NCBI GenBank assembly: GCA_037189985.1
Contig: JBBCJX010000029.1
Span: forward strand, 1 to 64,000
Direction of reading: 5' to 3'
DNA: 64,000 nucleotides
DNA from: UBA2031 sp037189985
Lineage (GTDB): Bacteria > Pseudomonadota > Gammaproteobacteria > Pseudomonadales > Moraxellaceae
The position numbers were made by a program, and so were the translations under genes. This document shows positions 33,480 to 42,478 of the stretch, one piece after another. The notes beneath the pieces are model-generated. The model was not told where the DNA came from, made no database searches, and saw only the letters and a list, made by a program, of their open reading frames with translations. The number at the start of each line of letters is the position of its first letter. Position 1 is the stretch's first letter.

Positions 33480-34928
33480 TCAGGGGGTAGCGGCAGACTC
33501 CATGCGGTTGCGGCCGTTGGCCTTGGCAAGGTAGAGCGCCTTGTCGAGACGACTGAAAAAAGCACTTTCCTCTTCGTCCGGCCGGTATTGCGCCACGCCC
33601 AGGCTGATCGTGACATGGCCTGAGGGGAAGTCGTGACGGTCAATGCGCTGGCGCAGGGACTCCGCCCGCTCCTCGGCCTTGTCCAGACTGCAGTCGTTCA
33701 GCAGGATCATGAATTCCTCGCCTCCCCAGCGCGCGATCACATCGCTTTCCCGCAGGCTTAGGCGTAGCTGTGCTGCCAGTTCACGCAGTACGGCATCGCC
33801 AGTCAAATGGCCTGCACTGTCGTTGATGTGCTTGAAGTGGTCCACATCCAGAAGGATGGCTGACAGTGCGCGTTGCGAGCGGGAAGCACTGCGCGTGAAA
33901 CTGGAGAGCACAATTTCGAAGGCTTGCCGGTTGAGGCAGCCGGTAAGCGTGTCATTGGTTGCCATGCGCTCCAGCCGGGCCTGATAGCGGCGTACAGCCA
34001 GCCAGGCGATGAGCAGCACCAGAAGCGAAATCGTCAGCGCCACCGAGAGGTTGAACAACAGTACGTTGCGCAGGGGCTGCAGGGATTCGGCCTCGTTCTG
34101 CTCCACCACCAGATACCAGCCCAGTTCGGGTATGAAGCGTGAGCTGACCATTACCTGCCCGTCCGGGGTGTCATAACTGAGGCGGGTCGGCATGGGGTCG
34201 TTGTTGAGTATCTGTGACTCCAGCGTACGCAGGCCCTGCACATTGCTCAGGTAGCCCCGCTTCAGCGGAGCGGCCTTGCCGGACAACATGACACGGCCCT
34301 GTGCGTTGATGAAGTAGACCATGCGATGAAAACGGTTTTCATAGCTGTCGATCAGGCGGGCCATGGTGTCCAGTGTCAGGCCGACACCCGTCGCACCCAG
34401 GAAATTCCCGTGATAGTCAAATATCTTGTGGTTGATGAAAATGGTTACGGCATCGCGGTTGGCCATGTCCACGTCCACGTTGATTTCGTAGTCGTCAGCC
34501 ATTTCTCGTACGCGAAAGTACCAGATGTCCCGTTTTTCGTTCTCGTCGACTTGTTTGAGCAGGCCGTCGGCGTAGTAGTAGTTGCGGCTGCCTTCGGCAA
34601 CAAGAGAGCTGCTGGTGGTGTTGTACTTGCGCTTCACCTCGGCCAGATATCGCACGATGGCCGCTTGGTCTGGCTCTCCCGCCAGCAGCCAGTCACGGAC
34701 GAAGGTGTCGTGCGCCATGAGGGAAGAGATGAAGATGGGCTGCAGAATGTCCTTCTGGATTTCCGAATAAATGTTGTCGCTTGTCAACGGTAGCGAGTTG
34801 TTCGTGATGTTCTGGCGGATGTTGTGCCGCGAACTCAGGTAGCTCACCAGGCTGGTGGTGAGAAAACCGGCCAGGAGCAGGACGGAGAGCCAGGCAAGCA
34901 GGCGGTATTTTTCCGGGAATATTTGCAT
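33480..34928 (-). CDS. Diguanylate cyclase with periplasmic dCACHE sensor
   Basis: This 482-residue protein has a membrane helix at residues 9-29, a periplasmic region of about 260 residues with a dCACHE-like pattern (YFRVREMADDYEINVDVDMA, GATGVGLTL) and a second helix around 295-317. The GGDEF domain follows, with an intact active site RWGGEEF and an inhibitory site RESD five residues before it. It should make cyclic di-GMP in response to an external ligand. The start at 34928 has AGGAC upstream. No partner phosphodiesterase lies nearby. Confidence 0.92.
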   Translation of the reverse strand: MQIFPEKYRLLAWLSVLLLAGFLTTSLVSYLSSRHNIRQNITNNSLPLTSDNIYSEIQKDILQPIFISSLMAHDTFVRDWLLAGEPDQAAIVRYLAEVKRKYNTTSSSLVAEGSRNYYYADGLLKQVDENEKRDIWYFRVREMADDYEINVDVDMANRDAVTIFINHKIFDYHGNFLGATGVGLTLDTMARLIDSYENRFHRMVYFINAQGRVMLSGKAAPLKRGYLSNVQGLRTLESQILNNDPMPTRLSYDTPDGQVMVSSRFIPELGWYLVVEQNEAESLQPLRNVLLFNLSVALTISLLVLLIAWLAVRRYQARLERMATNDTLTGCLNRQAFEIVLSSFTRSASRSQRALSAILLDVDHFKHINDSAGHLTGDAVLRELAAQLRLSLRESDVIARWGGEEFMILLNDCSLDKAEERAESLRQRIDRHDFPSGHVTISLGVAQYRPDEEESAFFSRLDKALYLAKANGRNRMESAATP

Positions 34929-35093
34929 GGGGTCGTCCTGTCGTCGGGCCTGCGCAAGGCGGCAGCCACGTAATGCCGTGGGCGAGGGGGCGCATGATGG
35001 CAAGAGAGCAGGCGTGAGACAACGGCAGCGGTCGTACCGTTTGTAATGCGCGGGCACCTAAGGTGGGTGCCCGCGACAGTGTGACCAAGGGTG

Positions 35094-35837
35094 TCAGAGG
35101 GTGAGGTAAAGGCCGGCAGCCACATGGTCGCCGGAAAAGACTGTAGGCACTGCAGGGGCTCCATTGATTGTTTTGGCCGTGTACTCGATCTGCACGTAGC
35201 GGAAGGAAAAGCCGGCACGGCTGTCTTTCCAGGGCCAGTTGAAGCTGAGCGGCAGGTAGTTGTACTCCAGCGAAAAGCCGCTGGAGTCCTCAAAGGTGGC
35301 GCGATCATCCGGCAATCCGTCGATCTTGCCTATGTACTCCGGAGAGCGGTGCTGTACGGCACCCACACCAAAGCGGTGATTGCCGTGCCGGTAGAAAATC
35401 TGGGCATCCAGCGTGGTGCGGTCGAAAGTCAGCTTGCCGTTGTCGGCCGAGGTGTCGTCAACGTGATAGCCACCTAACACTTGCAGTGTCAGTGGTGTGT
35501 CTGGAATGTCCAGGCCCAGGCCAGCTGCAAGGTAGACCAGTCCACCGGCCTTGATCTTCTGGCTGTCGCCATTGGTGTAATAGGCAGTGGCAAGCGTGTC
35601 ACCACCCATGCTTAGCCCGATGGTGCCGACCAGGCGCAGGAGGCGGTCGGAGTTTTCCAGTCGCGGAGTTTGGGCCTGGACAACGGGAACCAGAGGCTGG
35701 ATGTCGGCGGTGGTCTCTGTGGCCGGTACGGTCGTAGGCGGCGGAGTTGTTGTGGTGGTTTCTTCAGCCCAGGTTATCTGTGCCATCAGCAGGGCCAAAG
35801 TGCTGGCCAGCATTCCCTGTTTGAATGTGTTGTACAT
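35094..35837 (-). CDS. Putative outer-membrane beta-barrel protein
   Basis: This 247-residue protein has a signal peptide (TLALLMAQITWA-EE) and a Thr/Pro-rich linker (residues 25-45). About 190 residues follow with alternating hydrophobic and aromatic strands, ending in AAGLYLTL, which resembles a barrel-terminal strand although the last residue is Leu rather than Phe. Phrases such as LVYLAAGLGLDIPDTPLTLQ and FGVGAVQHRSPEYIG suggest a small YfaZ-like or opacity-type barrel. The start at 35837 follows GGGGA. It is monocistronic. The function is unknown. Confidence 0.72.
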   Translation of the reverse strand: MYNTFKQGMLASTLALLMAQITWAEETTTTTPPPTTVPATETTADIQPLVPVVQAQTPRLENSDRLLRLVGTIGLSMGGDTLATAYYTNGDSQKIKAGGLVYLAAGLGLDIPDTPLTLQVLGGYHVDDTSADNGKLTFDRTTLDAQIFYRHGNHRFGVGAVQHRSPEYIGKIDGLPDDRATFEDSSGFSLEYNYLPLSFNWPWKDSRAGFSFRYVQIEYTAKTINGAPAVPTVFSGDHVAAGLYLTL

Positions 35838-36049
35838 GAAAATTCCCCAATAATTGTCTACAGGCCCGAGCTTCCGGTAGCTGCGCCGCGGCGAACTTTC
35901 TGTGATTGCAGGGCTGGAGACAAGTACGGGTTTTACGGAGATATTTGAATTTACAGGGCTTCACATCCGGTTTGACGGTTTCTTCACCGAGGCGCAGAGC
36001 CATCTCTGCCCCTGTTCCTTTCAGCCAGTGGCTTAGAAAGCGGAAGGTG

Positions 36050-36320
36050 GTTGCGAGTCGCCGCACGGCGCGAGCATGACCACGTTGCCTGCACTACAGG
36101 AGCAGAAGTCATAATGCGCGAGCTCCCCGCAGGGGTCGCCTTTCTTTGCTTACTTTCTTTAGGCGAAGCAAAGAAAGTGAGGCCCCGCCGGCAGGGCGCA
36201 ATCCCTCTTCTAAAGAGGCAGCCGGTGCAACCCCGTTGGAGCACTTCACCAAATCCTCGACAGTGCCAAAATCCCGGCATTCCCGGGTAAGCGGTAAGCA
36301 GTGAAGCAGGCCGCGCATGA
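36050..36320 (+). repeat. Interspersed intergenic repeat, copy C
   Basis: This is the third copy of the repeat at 4100 and 26757, again in + orientation, but here upstream of a minus-strand gene rather than between convergent genes. It keeps CGCCGCACGGCGCGAGCATG, CCACGTTGCCTGCACTACAG and GGCCCCGCCGGCAGGGCGCA. The terminator-like hairpin at 36116-36139 differs in both arms (CCCC/GGGG instead of CTCC/GGAG), so pairing is preserved. The second dyad is CTTTCTTTAGGCGAAGCAAAG. The remainder of the gap 35838-36459 has no gene. 36321-36459 is AT-rich and featureless. Confidence 0.85.
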
Positions 36321-36459
36321 CCCGACAGTGATTCAGTGGTCGTATGTTGGGAAAAAATGATGAGTCTTTATTCATGCTTCATGTGGATGATTCATACAAT
36401 GCAGGTGATTTTGAGCTCAGCCCGTGTGGGTAAATGGGACTTATCCTAGTTACTCTTGC

Positions 36460-37362
36460 TTAGTCTGGGAGGTAAGAGCACCAAATTTCTTCTTCAATGA
36501 CTGAAATATGGTGGCCGCTTTCTTTCATCTCCATGGCTTTCTGAATTTTTCTGCCAAAAGATTCATTAACCCAATCTCGAGAGGACAGTGTCCCGACTAT
36601 TAGATAGTCAGTGCTTTTGGTTATGCTGGATGAAATAGCAGCACCAAGGGCAATGACGGCTGCCTCGCAGGAAGCCCTAGTTCCATAAGCAAATTTTCCA
36701 GTAAATATGAAGGTTCTTCCTTGGAAGTCGATATTTATTCGTAGGGATTCTTCTTGAAAGAGGCGAGTTGAGAGTCCCCCGACGGTGCCTTGTTCCTCTA
36801 AGGAGCCTCCGACGAGGCTGGTCAATGTTTCGTATAGGTCTGCCCGTTCTTCTTCGGTAATAACGCCATCAGAAAGAACATTTCGTAGTCTGCGAAAAAT
36901 GATACTGGCTGGCCATTGGCACTCAAGATAAAGATGTTTCTGAATCCATGAATTTAGAGCGTATATTTCGCTGTCGTTGATATAAGCATCGGCAACGATG
37001 CCATGCACTATCCCGGTTAGGTGGTGTAGGGCGACGTCGTCACTATAGAATCTACCATTTCCCCGATTCTCCGCGATACTTTCGAACATTGCCTGAAGGT
37101 CTTCGAGCTCTGACTTTGTAACGACTCGATCAGAAAGGATGCTTTTTATCTCTTCGATAATGTCTATGCCGTCGCCATCATGTGCCAATAATGGTTCGTA
37201 TTCAGATAGCCATGTATTCAGATAGGCAACTTCACGCTCATTGAGGCGCTTATCTGCCACTATACCTTTGCAGATGCCAAATAAAGTGTTTAATGCTCTT
37301 TCCCTGTTTGCAGAAAGCCGATATGCCTGTTTAGGTTGGCCGTGCTGATCCTTGTCTGCCAT
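36460..37362 (-). CDS. BRCT-domain protein with duplicated TerB-like helical domains
   Basis: This 300-residue protein has two similar helical units, each starting with a GI-(C/V)-x-GIVAD motif (FGICKGIVADKRLNEREVAY at 28-47 and TGIVHGIVADAYINDSEIYA at about 115-134). Each unit contains a later LSD-x-V-(V/I)-T motif. They resemble TerB-like domains. The C-terminus is a BRCT domain of the DNA-ligase type (RTFIFTGKFAYGTRASCEAA, SITKSTDYLIVG). The gene is visibly richer in A+T and uses more A/T-ending codons than its neighbours, which suggests transfer. It may act in DNA-damage or mobile-element contexts, but the function is unknown. Confidence 0.82.
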   Translation of the reverse strand: MADKDQHGQPKQAYRLSANRERALNTLFGICKGIVADKRLNEREVAYLNTWLSEYEPLLAHDGDGIDIIEEIKSILSDRVVTKSELEDLQAMFESIAENRGNGRFYSDDVALHHLTGIVHGIVADAYINDSEIYALNSWIQKHLYLECQWPASIIFRRLRNVLSDGVITEEERADLYETLTSLVGGSLEEQGTVGGLSTRLFQEESLRINIDFQGRTFIFTGKFAYGTRASCEAAVIALGAAISSSITKSTDYLIVGTLSSRDWVNESFGRKIQKAMEMKESGHHISVIEEEIWCSYLPD

Positions 37363-37384
37363 TTTCTATTGTCCTGTAAAAGAA

Positions 37385-37407
37385 AAGCCCTCAATTAAAG
37401 AGGGCTT
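37385..37407 (-). terminator. Rho-independent terminator of nrdAB
   Basis: On the minus strand AAGCCCTC, a 7-base loop and GAGGGCTT are followed by a T-rich tract (TTTCTTTT). It lies 25 bases after the nrdB stop and before the BRCT gene start. Confidence 0.85.
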
Positions 37408-37431
37408 ATTCTTAGTCTACGTAGAGGGTAA

Positions 37432-38790
37432 TTACCAGCTCAACGCCCCACCAGTCTGATACTCCGTCACTCGCGTCTCAAAGAAATTCTTCTCCTTACG
37501 CAAGTCCATGATCTCCGACATCCACGGGAAAGGATTCTTCACCCCTGGGAATTGTTCCGGCAGTCCAAGCTGAGCCAATCGACGGTTGGCAATGAACTGA
37601 AGATACTCCTCCATCATCGCCGCATTCATCCCCAGAACCCCACGCGGCATGGTATCCCGCGCATACTCCACTTCCAGCTGCGTGCCTTCCAGGATCATCT
37701 GTATGACTTCCTGCTGGAAAGCCGCACTCCACAGATGCGGATTCTCGATCTTGATCTGGTTGATCACGTCGATGCCGAAGTTCACATGCATGGATTCGTC
37801 GCGCAGGATGTACTGGAACTGCTCGGCGACGCCCGTCATCTTGTTGCGGCGGCCCATGGAGAGGATCTGGGTGAAGCCGCAATAGAAGAAGATGCCTTCC
37901 AGCACGCAATAGAACGCGATCAGGTTGCGCAGCAGTTCCTGGTCGGTTTCCGTGGTGCCGGTGGTGAAGGTGGGATCACCGAGGGACTGGGTGTACTTGA
38001 GGCCCCAGGCCGCCTTGCGGGCCACGCTCTGCACCTCGCGGTACATGTTGAAGACTTCGCCACCGTCCAGGCCCAGCGATTCGATGCAGTACTGGTAGGC
38101 GTGGGTGTGGATGGCTTCTTCGAAGCTCTGGCGCAGGATGTACTGGCGGCATTCGGGATTGGTGATGAGGCGGTAGATGGCCAGAACGAGATTGTTTGCC
38201 ACCAGCGAATCAGCGGTGGAGAAGAAGCCGAGGGAGCGCATCACGATGCGGCGCTCGTCGTCGGAGAGCTGGCCGTCGTTGGCGCGCCACATGGACACGT
38301 CCTTGGCCATGTTCACCTCCTGCGGCATCCAGTGGTTGGCGCAACCGTCGAGGTATTTCTGCCAGGCCCATTCGTACTTGAAGGGCACGAGCTGGTTGAG
38401 GTCGGCCCGGCAGTTGATCATGCGCTTGTCGTCCACCTGCACGCGCGCGGCACCCATTTGCAGCTCTTCAAGACCGGGGGCGACATCCAGCTTGGCGAGT
38501 GCAGCGGCAGCACGTGCCTTCACCTCGTCTGCATTCAGCGCGTCTTCGGCTTCCAGTTGCTTCAGGGCTCCTGCGACGATGGCGGCAGGATGGGCTGTGG
38601 CTTCCCGGCTGCCCGAGAGGGTGGCCAGAGCGGCGGTAGCAGGGGCAGGGGCAGTTGCAGCTGGCTGAGCAGATGCCACTGCTGGTGCCGACGGAGCTGT
38701 TGGGCGTGCAACTGCTTGCGCAGGAGCTGCCGGCGCAGCCGGTGCTTTAACAGGGCTCTCGTCTTCATTGAAATCATCCCAGGAGATCAT
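37432..38790 (-). CDS. nrdB: Ribonucleotide reductase class Ia, beta subunit
   Basis: This 452-residue radical-generating subunit binds a diiron centre. The ligands and radical site are visible: FEEAIHTHAY gives Glu, His (+3) and the radical Tyr (+7), and DESMHVNFG gives the later Glu and His. The C-terminus YQTGGALSW is the tail that contacts the alpha subunit. The first 75 residues are an Ala/Pro-rich extension also found in Pseudomonas NrdB (MISWDDFNED start). It is preceded by AGGAAG and lies 185 bases downstream of nrdA in the same operon. Confidence 0.96.
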   Translation of the reverse strand: MISWDDFNEDESPVKAPAAPAAPAQAVARPTAPSAPAVASAQPAATAPAPATAALATLSGSREATAHPAAIVAGALKQLEAEDALNADEVKARAAAALAKLDVAPGLEELQMGAARVQVDDKRMINCRADLNQLVPFKYEWAWQKYLDGCANHWMPQEVNMAKDVSMWRANDGQLSDDERRIVMRSLGFFSTADSLVANNLVLAIYRLITNPECRQYILRQSFEEAIHTHAYQYCIESLGLDGGEVFNMYREVQSVARKAAWGLKYTQSLGDPTFTTGTTETDQELLRNLIAFYCVLEGIFFYCGFTQILSMGRRNKMTGVAEQFQYILRDESMHVNFGIDVINQIKIENPHLWSAAFQQEVIQMILEGTQLEVEYARDTMPRGVLGMNAAMMEEYLQFIANRRLAQLGLPEQFPGVKNPFPWMSEIMDLRKEKNFFETRVTEYQTGGALSW

Positions 38791-38940
38791 CTCTCTTCCT
38801 CACATCATTCTATGGGTCACGTGTCTTGCCATTCGGACCGGTACCACTCCGGGTGCCGCGACGGCGGACAACTGCCGTGTTTCTTGTCGGTTTTTCTGGG
38901 GATGCACCGAGGCATCCTCCGGTCTTTCGATTACTGCTTC

Positions 38941-38968
38941 CCCCTCTCCCCGTGAACGGGGAGAGGGG
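38941..38968. repeat. Short palindromic repeat, copy 2
   Basis: CCCCTCTCCCC, a 6-base loop GTGAAC and GGGGAGAGGGG form an 11-bp perfect stem. It is the same element as at 26699-26724. It sits in the 185-base space between nrdA and nrdB, 8 bases after the nrdA stop, and may set relative mRNA levels of the two subunits. Confidence 0.8.
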
Positions 38969-38975
38969 CAGAGGC

Positions 38976-41858
38976 TTACTGGCAGGCTTCGCAATCCGGA
39001 TTGTCGATGCTGCAAGCCTTTGGTACGGGAGCTGCTACCGGCGCTGCCGATACCACCTCTGTCACCGTTGCCTTCACGGCATTCAGGGCGCCGTCGGAAA
39101 TTGTGGATTTCTCGGCCGCCGTAGCACCGATGGCGCGGAGGTAGTAGGTGGTCTTGAGACCGCGATACCAGGCCATGCGATAGGTCACGTCCAGTTTCTT
39201 GCCGGAGGCGTTGTTGATGTACAGGTTCAGCGACTGAGCCTGGTCTATCCACTTCTGGCGACGCGATGCGGCATCCACCAGCCAGCGCGGTTCGATTTCG
39301 AACGCGGTGGCAAACAGTGCCTTGAGGTCGGCCGGAATGCGGTCGAGCTTTTGCATGGAGCCGTCGTAGTACTTGAGATCGTTGGCCATCACGTTGTCCC
39401 AGAGTCCGCGTGCCTTGAGTTCATGCACGAGATAGGGGTTGACCACGGTGAACTCGCCCGAGAGGTTGGATTTCACGTACAGGTTCTGGTAGGTCGGCTC
39501 GATGGATTGAGAGACACCGCAGATGTTGGAGATCGTTGCCGTCGGCGCGATCGCCATCACGTTGGAGTTGCGCATGCCTTGCGTCTGCACGCGGGTACGC
39601 AACGGTGCCCAGTCCAGCGTCTGGCTGGTGTTCACGTCCACGTAGTTCTCGCCACGGTTCTCGGCGATGAGCTTGACCGAGTCGATCGGCAGGATGCCCT
39701 TGCTCCACAGCGAGCCTTCGTAGGTGGAGTAGCTTCCACGCTCGATGGCCAAGTCCACGGAAGCTTCGATGGCGTAGTAGCTGATCACTTCCATGGAAGT
39801 GTCGGCAAACTTCACGGCAGCGTCGGAGGCATAGGCAATCTTCTGCACGTACAGCGCATCCTGGAAGCCCATGATCCCCATACCGACCGGACGGTGGCGC
39901 AGGTTGGACTTGCGCGCCTGCGGCACGGCGTAATAGTTGATGTCGATCACGTTGTCGAGCATGCGCAGCGCGGTCTTCACCGTGGCCTTGATCTTCTCGA
40001 CGTTGAGGCCGTTGGCATCGACGTGGTTCACGAGGTTGATGGAGCCCAGGTTGCAGACGGCAATTTCTTCGGCGCTGGTGTTGAGCGTGATTTCTGTGCA
40101 CAGGTTGGATGAGTGCACGACGCCAACATGCTGCTGCGGCGAGCGCAGGTTGCAGACATCCTTGAAGGTGATCCAGGGGTGGCCGGTCTCGAACAGCATG
40201 GACAGCATCTTGCGCCAGAGGTCCTGGGCGCGCACACGTTTGAAGAGCTTGAGTTTGCCTTCGCGGGTGAGCTGCTCGTATTCGCCGTAGCGTTTTTCAA
40301 ACGCTGCACCGTAGAGATCGTGCAGGTCGGGTGCATCGGCAGGCGAGAACAGCGTCCATTCAGCATCGTCGAAGACGCGCTTCATGAAGAGGTCCGGCAC
40401 CCAGTTGGCCGTGTTCATGTCATGCGTGCGGCGGCGGTCGTCACCGGTGTTCTTGCGCAGTTCGAGGAACTCCTCGATGTCCAGATGCCAGGTTTCCAGA
40501 TAGGAGCAGACAGCTCCCTTGCGCTTACCGCCCTGATTCACGGCGACGGCGGTGTCGTTGGCCACTTTCAGGAATGGCACCACGCCCTGTGACTTGCCGT
40601 TGGTGCCCTTGATGTAGGTGCCGAGGGCGCGTACGGGTGTCCAGTCGTTGCCGAGACCGCCTGCCCACTTGGAGAGCATGGCGTTGTCCTGGATGGCACC
40701 GAAGATGCCGTGCAGGTCGTCGGGCACGGTGGTCAGGTAGCAGCTGGAGAGCTGCGGACGCAGGGTGCCGGCGTTGAACAGCGTCGGTGTCGAAGCCATG
40801 TAATCGAAGGTCGACATGAGGTTGTAGAACTCGATGGCACGGGCTTCGCGGTTCTTTTCCTGCACGGCAAGGCCCATGGCCACGCGCATGAAGAAGACCT
40901 GCGGCAGTTCGAAACGCACATCGTTGGAATGGATGAAGTAGCGGTCGTACAGCGTCTGCAGGCCGAGATAGGTGAACTGGAAATCACGCTCGGGCTTGAG
41001 GGCGTCGCCCAGCGTGTGCAGGTCGAAGGTGGCCAGTTCCGGCGACAGCAGTTCCAGCTCTATACCCTTGGCGATGTAGGAGGACAGCGCCTTGGGATAG
41101 TGGGCGCTCATGTCGCCCTGGGTGGCGCTTTCGGCGATGCCGAGGAAGGACAGCGCTTCGGCACGGAGCTGGTCCATGAGCAGGCGTGCCGTTACATAGG
41201 TGTAGTTGGGCTCCTGTTCGATCAGCACACGGGCGCACATGACCAGCGTGGTGTTGATGTCGGATTCCTTGACGCCTTCGTAGAGGTTGCGCAGCACGTC
41301 ATCGACAATGAGGCCGGCATCCACGCCTTCCAGTCCTTCGCAGGCGTTGCTGACCAAGGCTTCCAGACGTGCCAGGTTCAGCGGCTTTTTCTGGCCGTGG
41401 GCGTCCGTGACACTGAGCGAGGTCTGGGCGCGAGGCGCCGTGGCGGCCTGCTCGGTTTCACGGGCGCGGGCGCGTTCGTCGCGGTAGATGACATAGGCTC
41501 GGGCGACCTTCTGTTCGCCCGAGCGCATCAGGGCCAGCTCGACCTGGTCCTGGATTTCCTCGATATGCACGGTACCGCCGGTAGGCATGCGGCGCTTGAA
41601 GGTGCTGGACACCATGGCTGTGAGCTGGGCAACCGTTTCGTGGATGCGCGAGCTGGCGGCGGCTACTCCGCCCTCCACGGCCAGGAAGGCCTTGGTGATG
41701 GCGACGGCGATCTTGCCGTCGTCATAGGGCACCACGGTGCCGTTGCGCTTGATCAGGCGCAGGGTACCCGGGGCAGTGGCGTTGACATCGGTGGTGGCAG
41801 AAGGGGCTGGCGGTGTGGCAGTGACGGGGCTGCCTGAGGTCGTCGTTTCCGTATGCAT
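38976..41858 (-). CDS. nrdA: Ribonucleotide reductase class Ia, alpha subunit with two ATP-cones
   Basis: This 960-residue catalytic subunit reduces ribonucleoside diphosphates to deoxy forms. Two N-terminal ATP-cone domains are present (RLIKRNGTVVPYDDGKIAVA at about 34-53 and SLSVTDAHGQKKPLNLARLE at about 147-166), which set allosteric activity as in Pseudomonas NrdA. The catalytic core has the active-site Cys in QLSSCYLTTVPDD, NLCTEI with Asn, Cys and Glu, and the radical-transfer tyrosines in YQNLYVKSNLSGE. The C-terminal CEACQ is the thioredoxin-reactive pair. GGGAAG precedes the start. A 420-base leader with an NrdR box lies upstream. Confidence 0.96.
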   Translation of the reverse strand: MHTETTTSGSPVTATPPAPSATTDVNATAPGTLRLIKRNGTVVPYDDGKIAVAITKAFLAVEGGVAAASSRIHETVAQLTAMVSSTFKRRMPTGGTVHIEEIQDQVELALMRSGEQKVARAYVIYRDERARARETEQAATAPRAQTSLSVTDAHGQKKPLNLARLEALVSNACEGLEGVDAGLIVDDVLRNLYEGVKESDINTTLVMCARVLIEQEPNYTYVTARLLMDQLRAEALSFLGIAESATQGDMSAHYPKALSSYIAKGIELELLSPELATFDLHTLGDALKPERDFQFTYLGLQTLYDRYFIHSNDVRFELPQVFFMRVAMGLAVQEKNREARAIEFYNLMSTFDYMASTPTLFNAGTLRPQLSSCYLTTVPDDLHGIFGAIQDNAMLSKWAGGLGNDWTPVRALGTYIKGTNGKSQGVVPFLKVANDTAVAVNQGGKRKGAVCSYLETWHLDIEEFLELRKNTGDDRRRTHDMNTANWVPDLFMKRVFDDAEWTLFSPADAPDLHDLYGAAFEKRYGEYEQLTREGKLKLFKRVRAQDLWRKMLSMLFETGHPWITFKDVCNLRSPQQHVGVVHSSNLCTEITLNTSAEEIAVCNLGSINLVNHVDANGLNVEKIKATVKTALRMLDNVIDINYYAVPQARKSNLRHRPVGMGIMGFQDALYVQKIAYASDAAVKFADTSMEVISYYAIEASVDLAIERGSYSTYEGSLWSKGILPIDSVKLIAENRGENYVDVNTSQTLDWAPLRTRVQTQGMRNSNVMAIAPTATISNICGVSQSIEPTYQNLYVKSNLSGEFTVVNPYLVHELKARGLWDNVMANDLKYYDGSMQKLDRIPADLKALFATAFEIEPRWLVDAASRRQKWIDQAQSLNLYINNASGKKLDVTYRMAWYRGLKTTYYLRAIGATAAEKSTISDGALNAVKATVTEVVSAAPVAAPVPKACSIDNPDCEACQ

Positions 41859-42195
41859 GATGCTTCCCGGACAAAAGTAGAAGACGGTGATGAAAAATGG
41901 AGCCGAAACCTGCGTTGTGCCCGGGCAGGGGAGTCGTTGAGCAAAAAGGCTGACACTACATCTTGTGGGTATCGCCTTCCGCTGCGAGAGGCGCTCTGGC
42001 GCCCCGTGACTCCCTGTAAGCCGTGACTATTGCTGTGTAACCCTTTGCTTTCACCCCGTTTTGTTATGGGGACTCGGGAGAGTGGGTGAAAGTCTGCTGC
42101 CGGGCTGCAACGCAACATATGGTGTCGGTGCCGCTACAGGCCTACAAGATAAGCCGTTTGCCGTGGTGCTGCAAGCGGCGATGCCGGGAAAAACC

Positions 42196-42204
42196 TGTGG
42201 ATAG
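42196..42204 (-). promoter_or_regulatory. Candidate DnaA box in the nrdA upstream region
   Basis: TGTGGATAG differs from the DnaA box TGTGGATAA by one base, and a weaker copy (TGTGGACAC) lies at 42272. DnaA regulation of nrdAB is known in E. coli. With such short sites this is suggestive only. Confidence 0.4.
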
Positions 42205-42276
42205 ACTGTGGGTAGGTAGTGGACAAGCCAGAGTGTGACGGCCTTCACCAAGTCAACAGGTGATGGCGACCTGTGG

Positions 42277-42291
42277 ACACTATATATAGTG
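42277..42291 (-). promoter_or_regulatory. NrdR box upstream of nrdA
   Basis: ACACTATATATAGTG matches the NrdR consensus ACAC(A/T)ATATAT(A/T)GTGT closely. NrdR represses ribonucleotide reductase operons when dATP is high. The box is about 420 bases before nrdA, so the promoter probably lies there and the mRNA has a long leader. A paired second box at 31-32 bases was not found. The gap 41859-42478 holds no gene. Confidence 0.75.
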
Positions 42292-42385
42292 GTCATCCGG
42301 GGCTGGTATGAAGCAGGATGAGGTCTTGTGTGAGCCGGGCAGGTAGGTCTTGTAGCGATTTCGTTAGAGGCGCTTCTGGGCTGCA

Positions 42386-42416
42386 GTTACAATTCGTATG
42401 ATCCTCCCGGTTACAA
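42386..42416 (+). promoter_or_regulatory. Direct GTTACAA repeats upstream of rstA
   Basis: GTTACAA occurs at 42386 and again at 42410, 63-93 bases before the rstA start. E. coli RstA binds sites containing GTTACA, so autoregulation is plausible. Confidence 0.5.
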
Positions 42417-42478
42417 ATCAACTTCGTCCCTGAGTTTTTGCTATCTCTTTGATCCAACTAAAGGAAAGGAACCTACTC

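Noticed and set aside
38826..41837. Long + strand frames of 375 and 428 codons opposite nrdA
   Set aside because: They are shadows of the nrdA coding frame, which carries all catalytic motifs.
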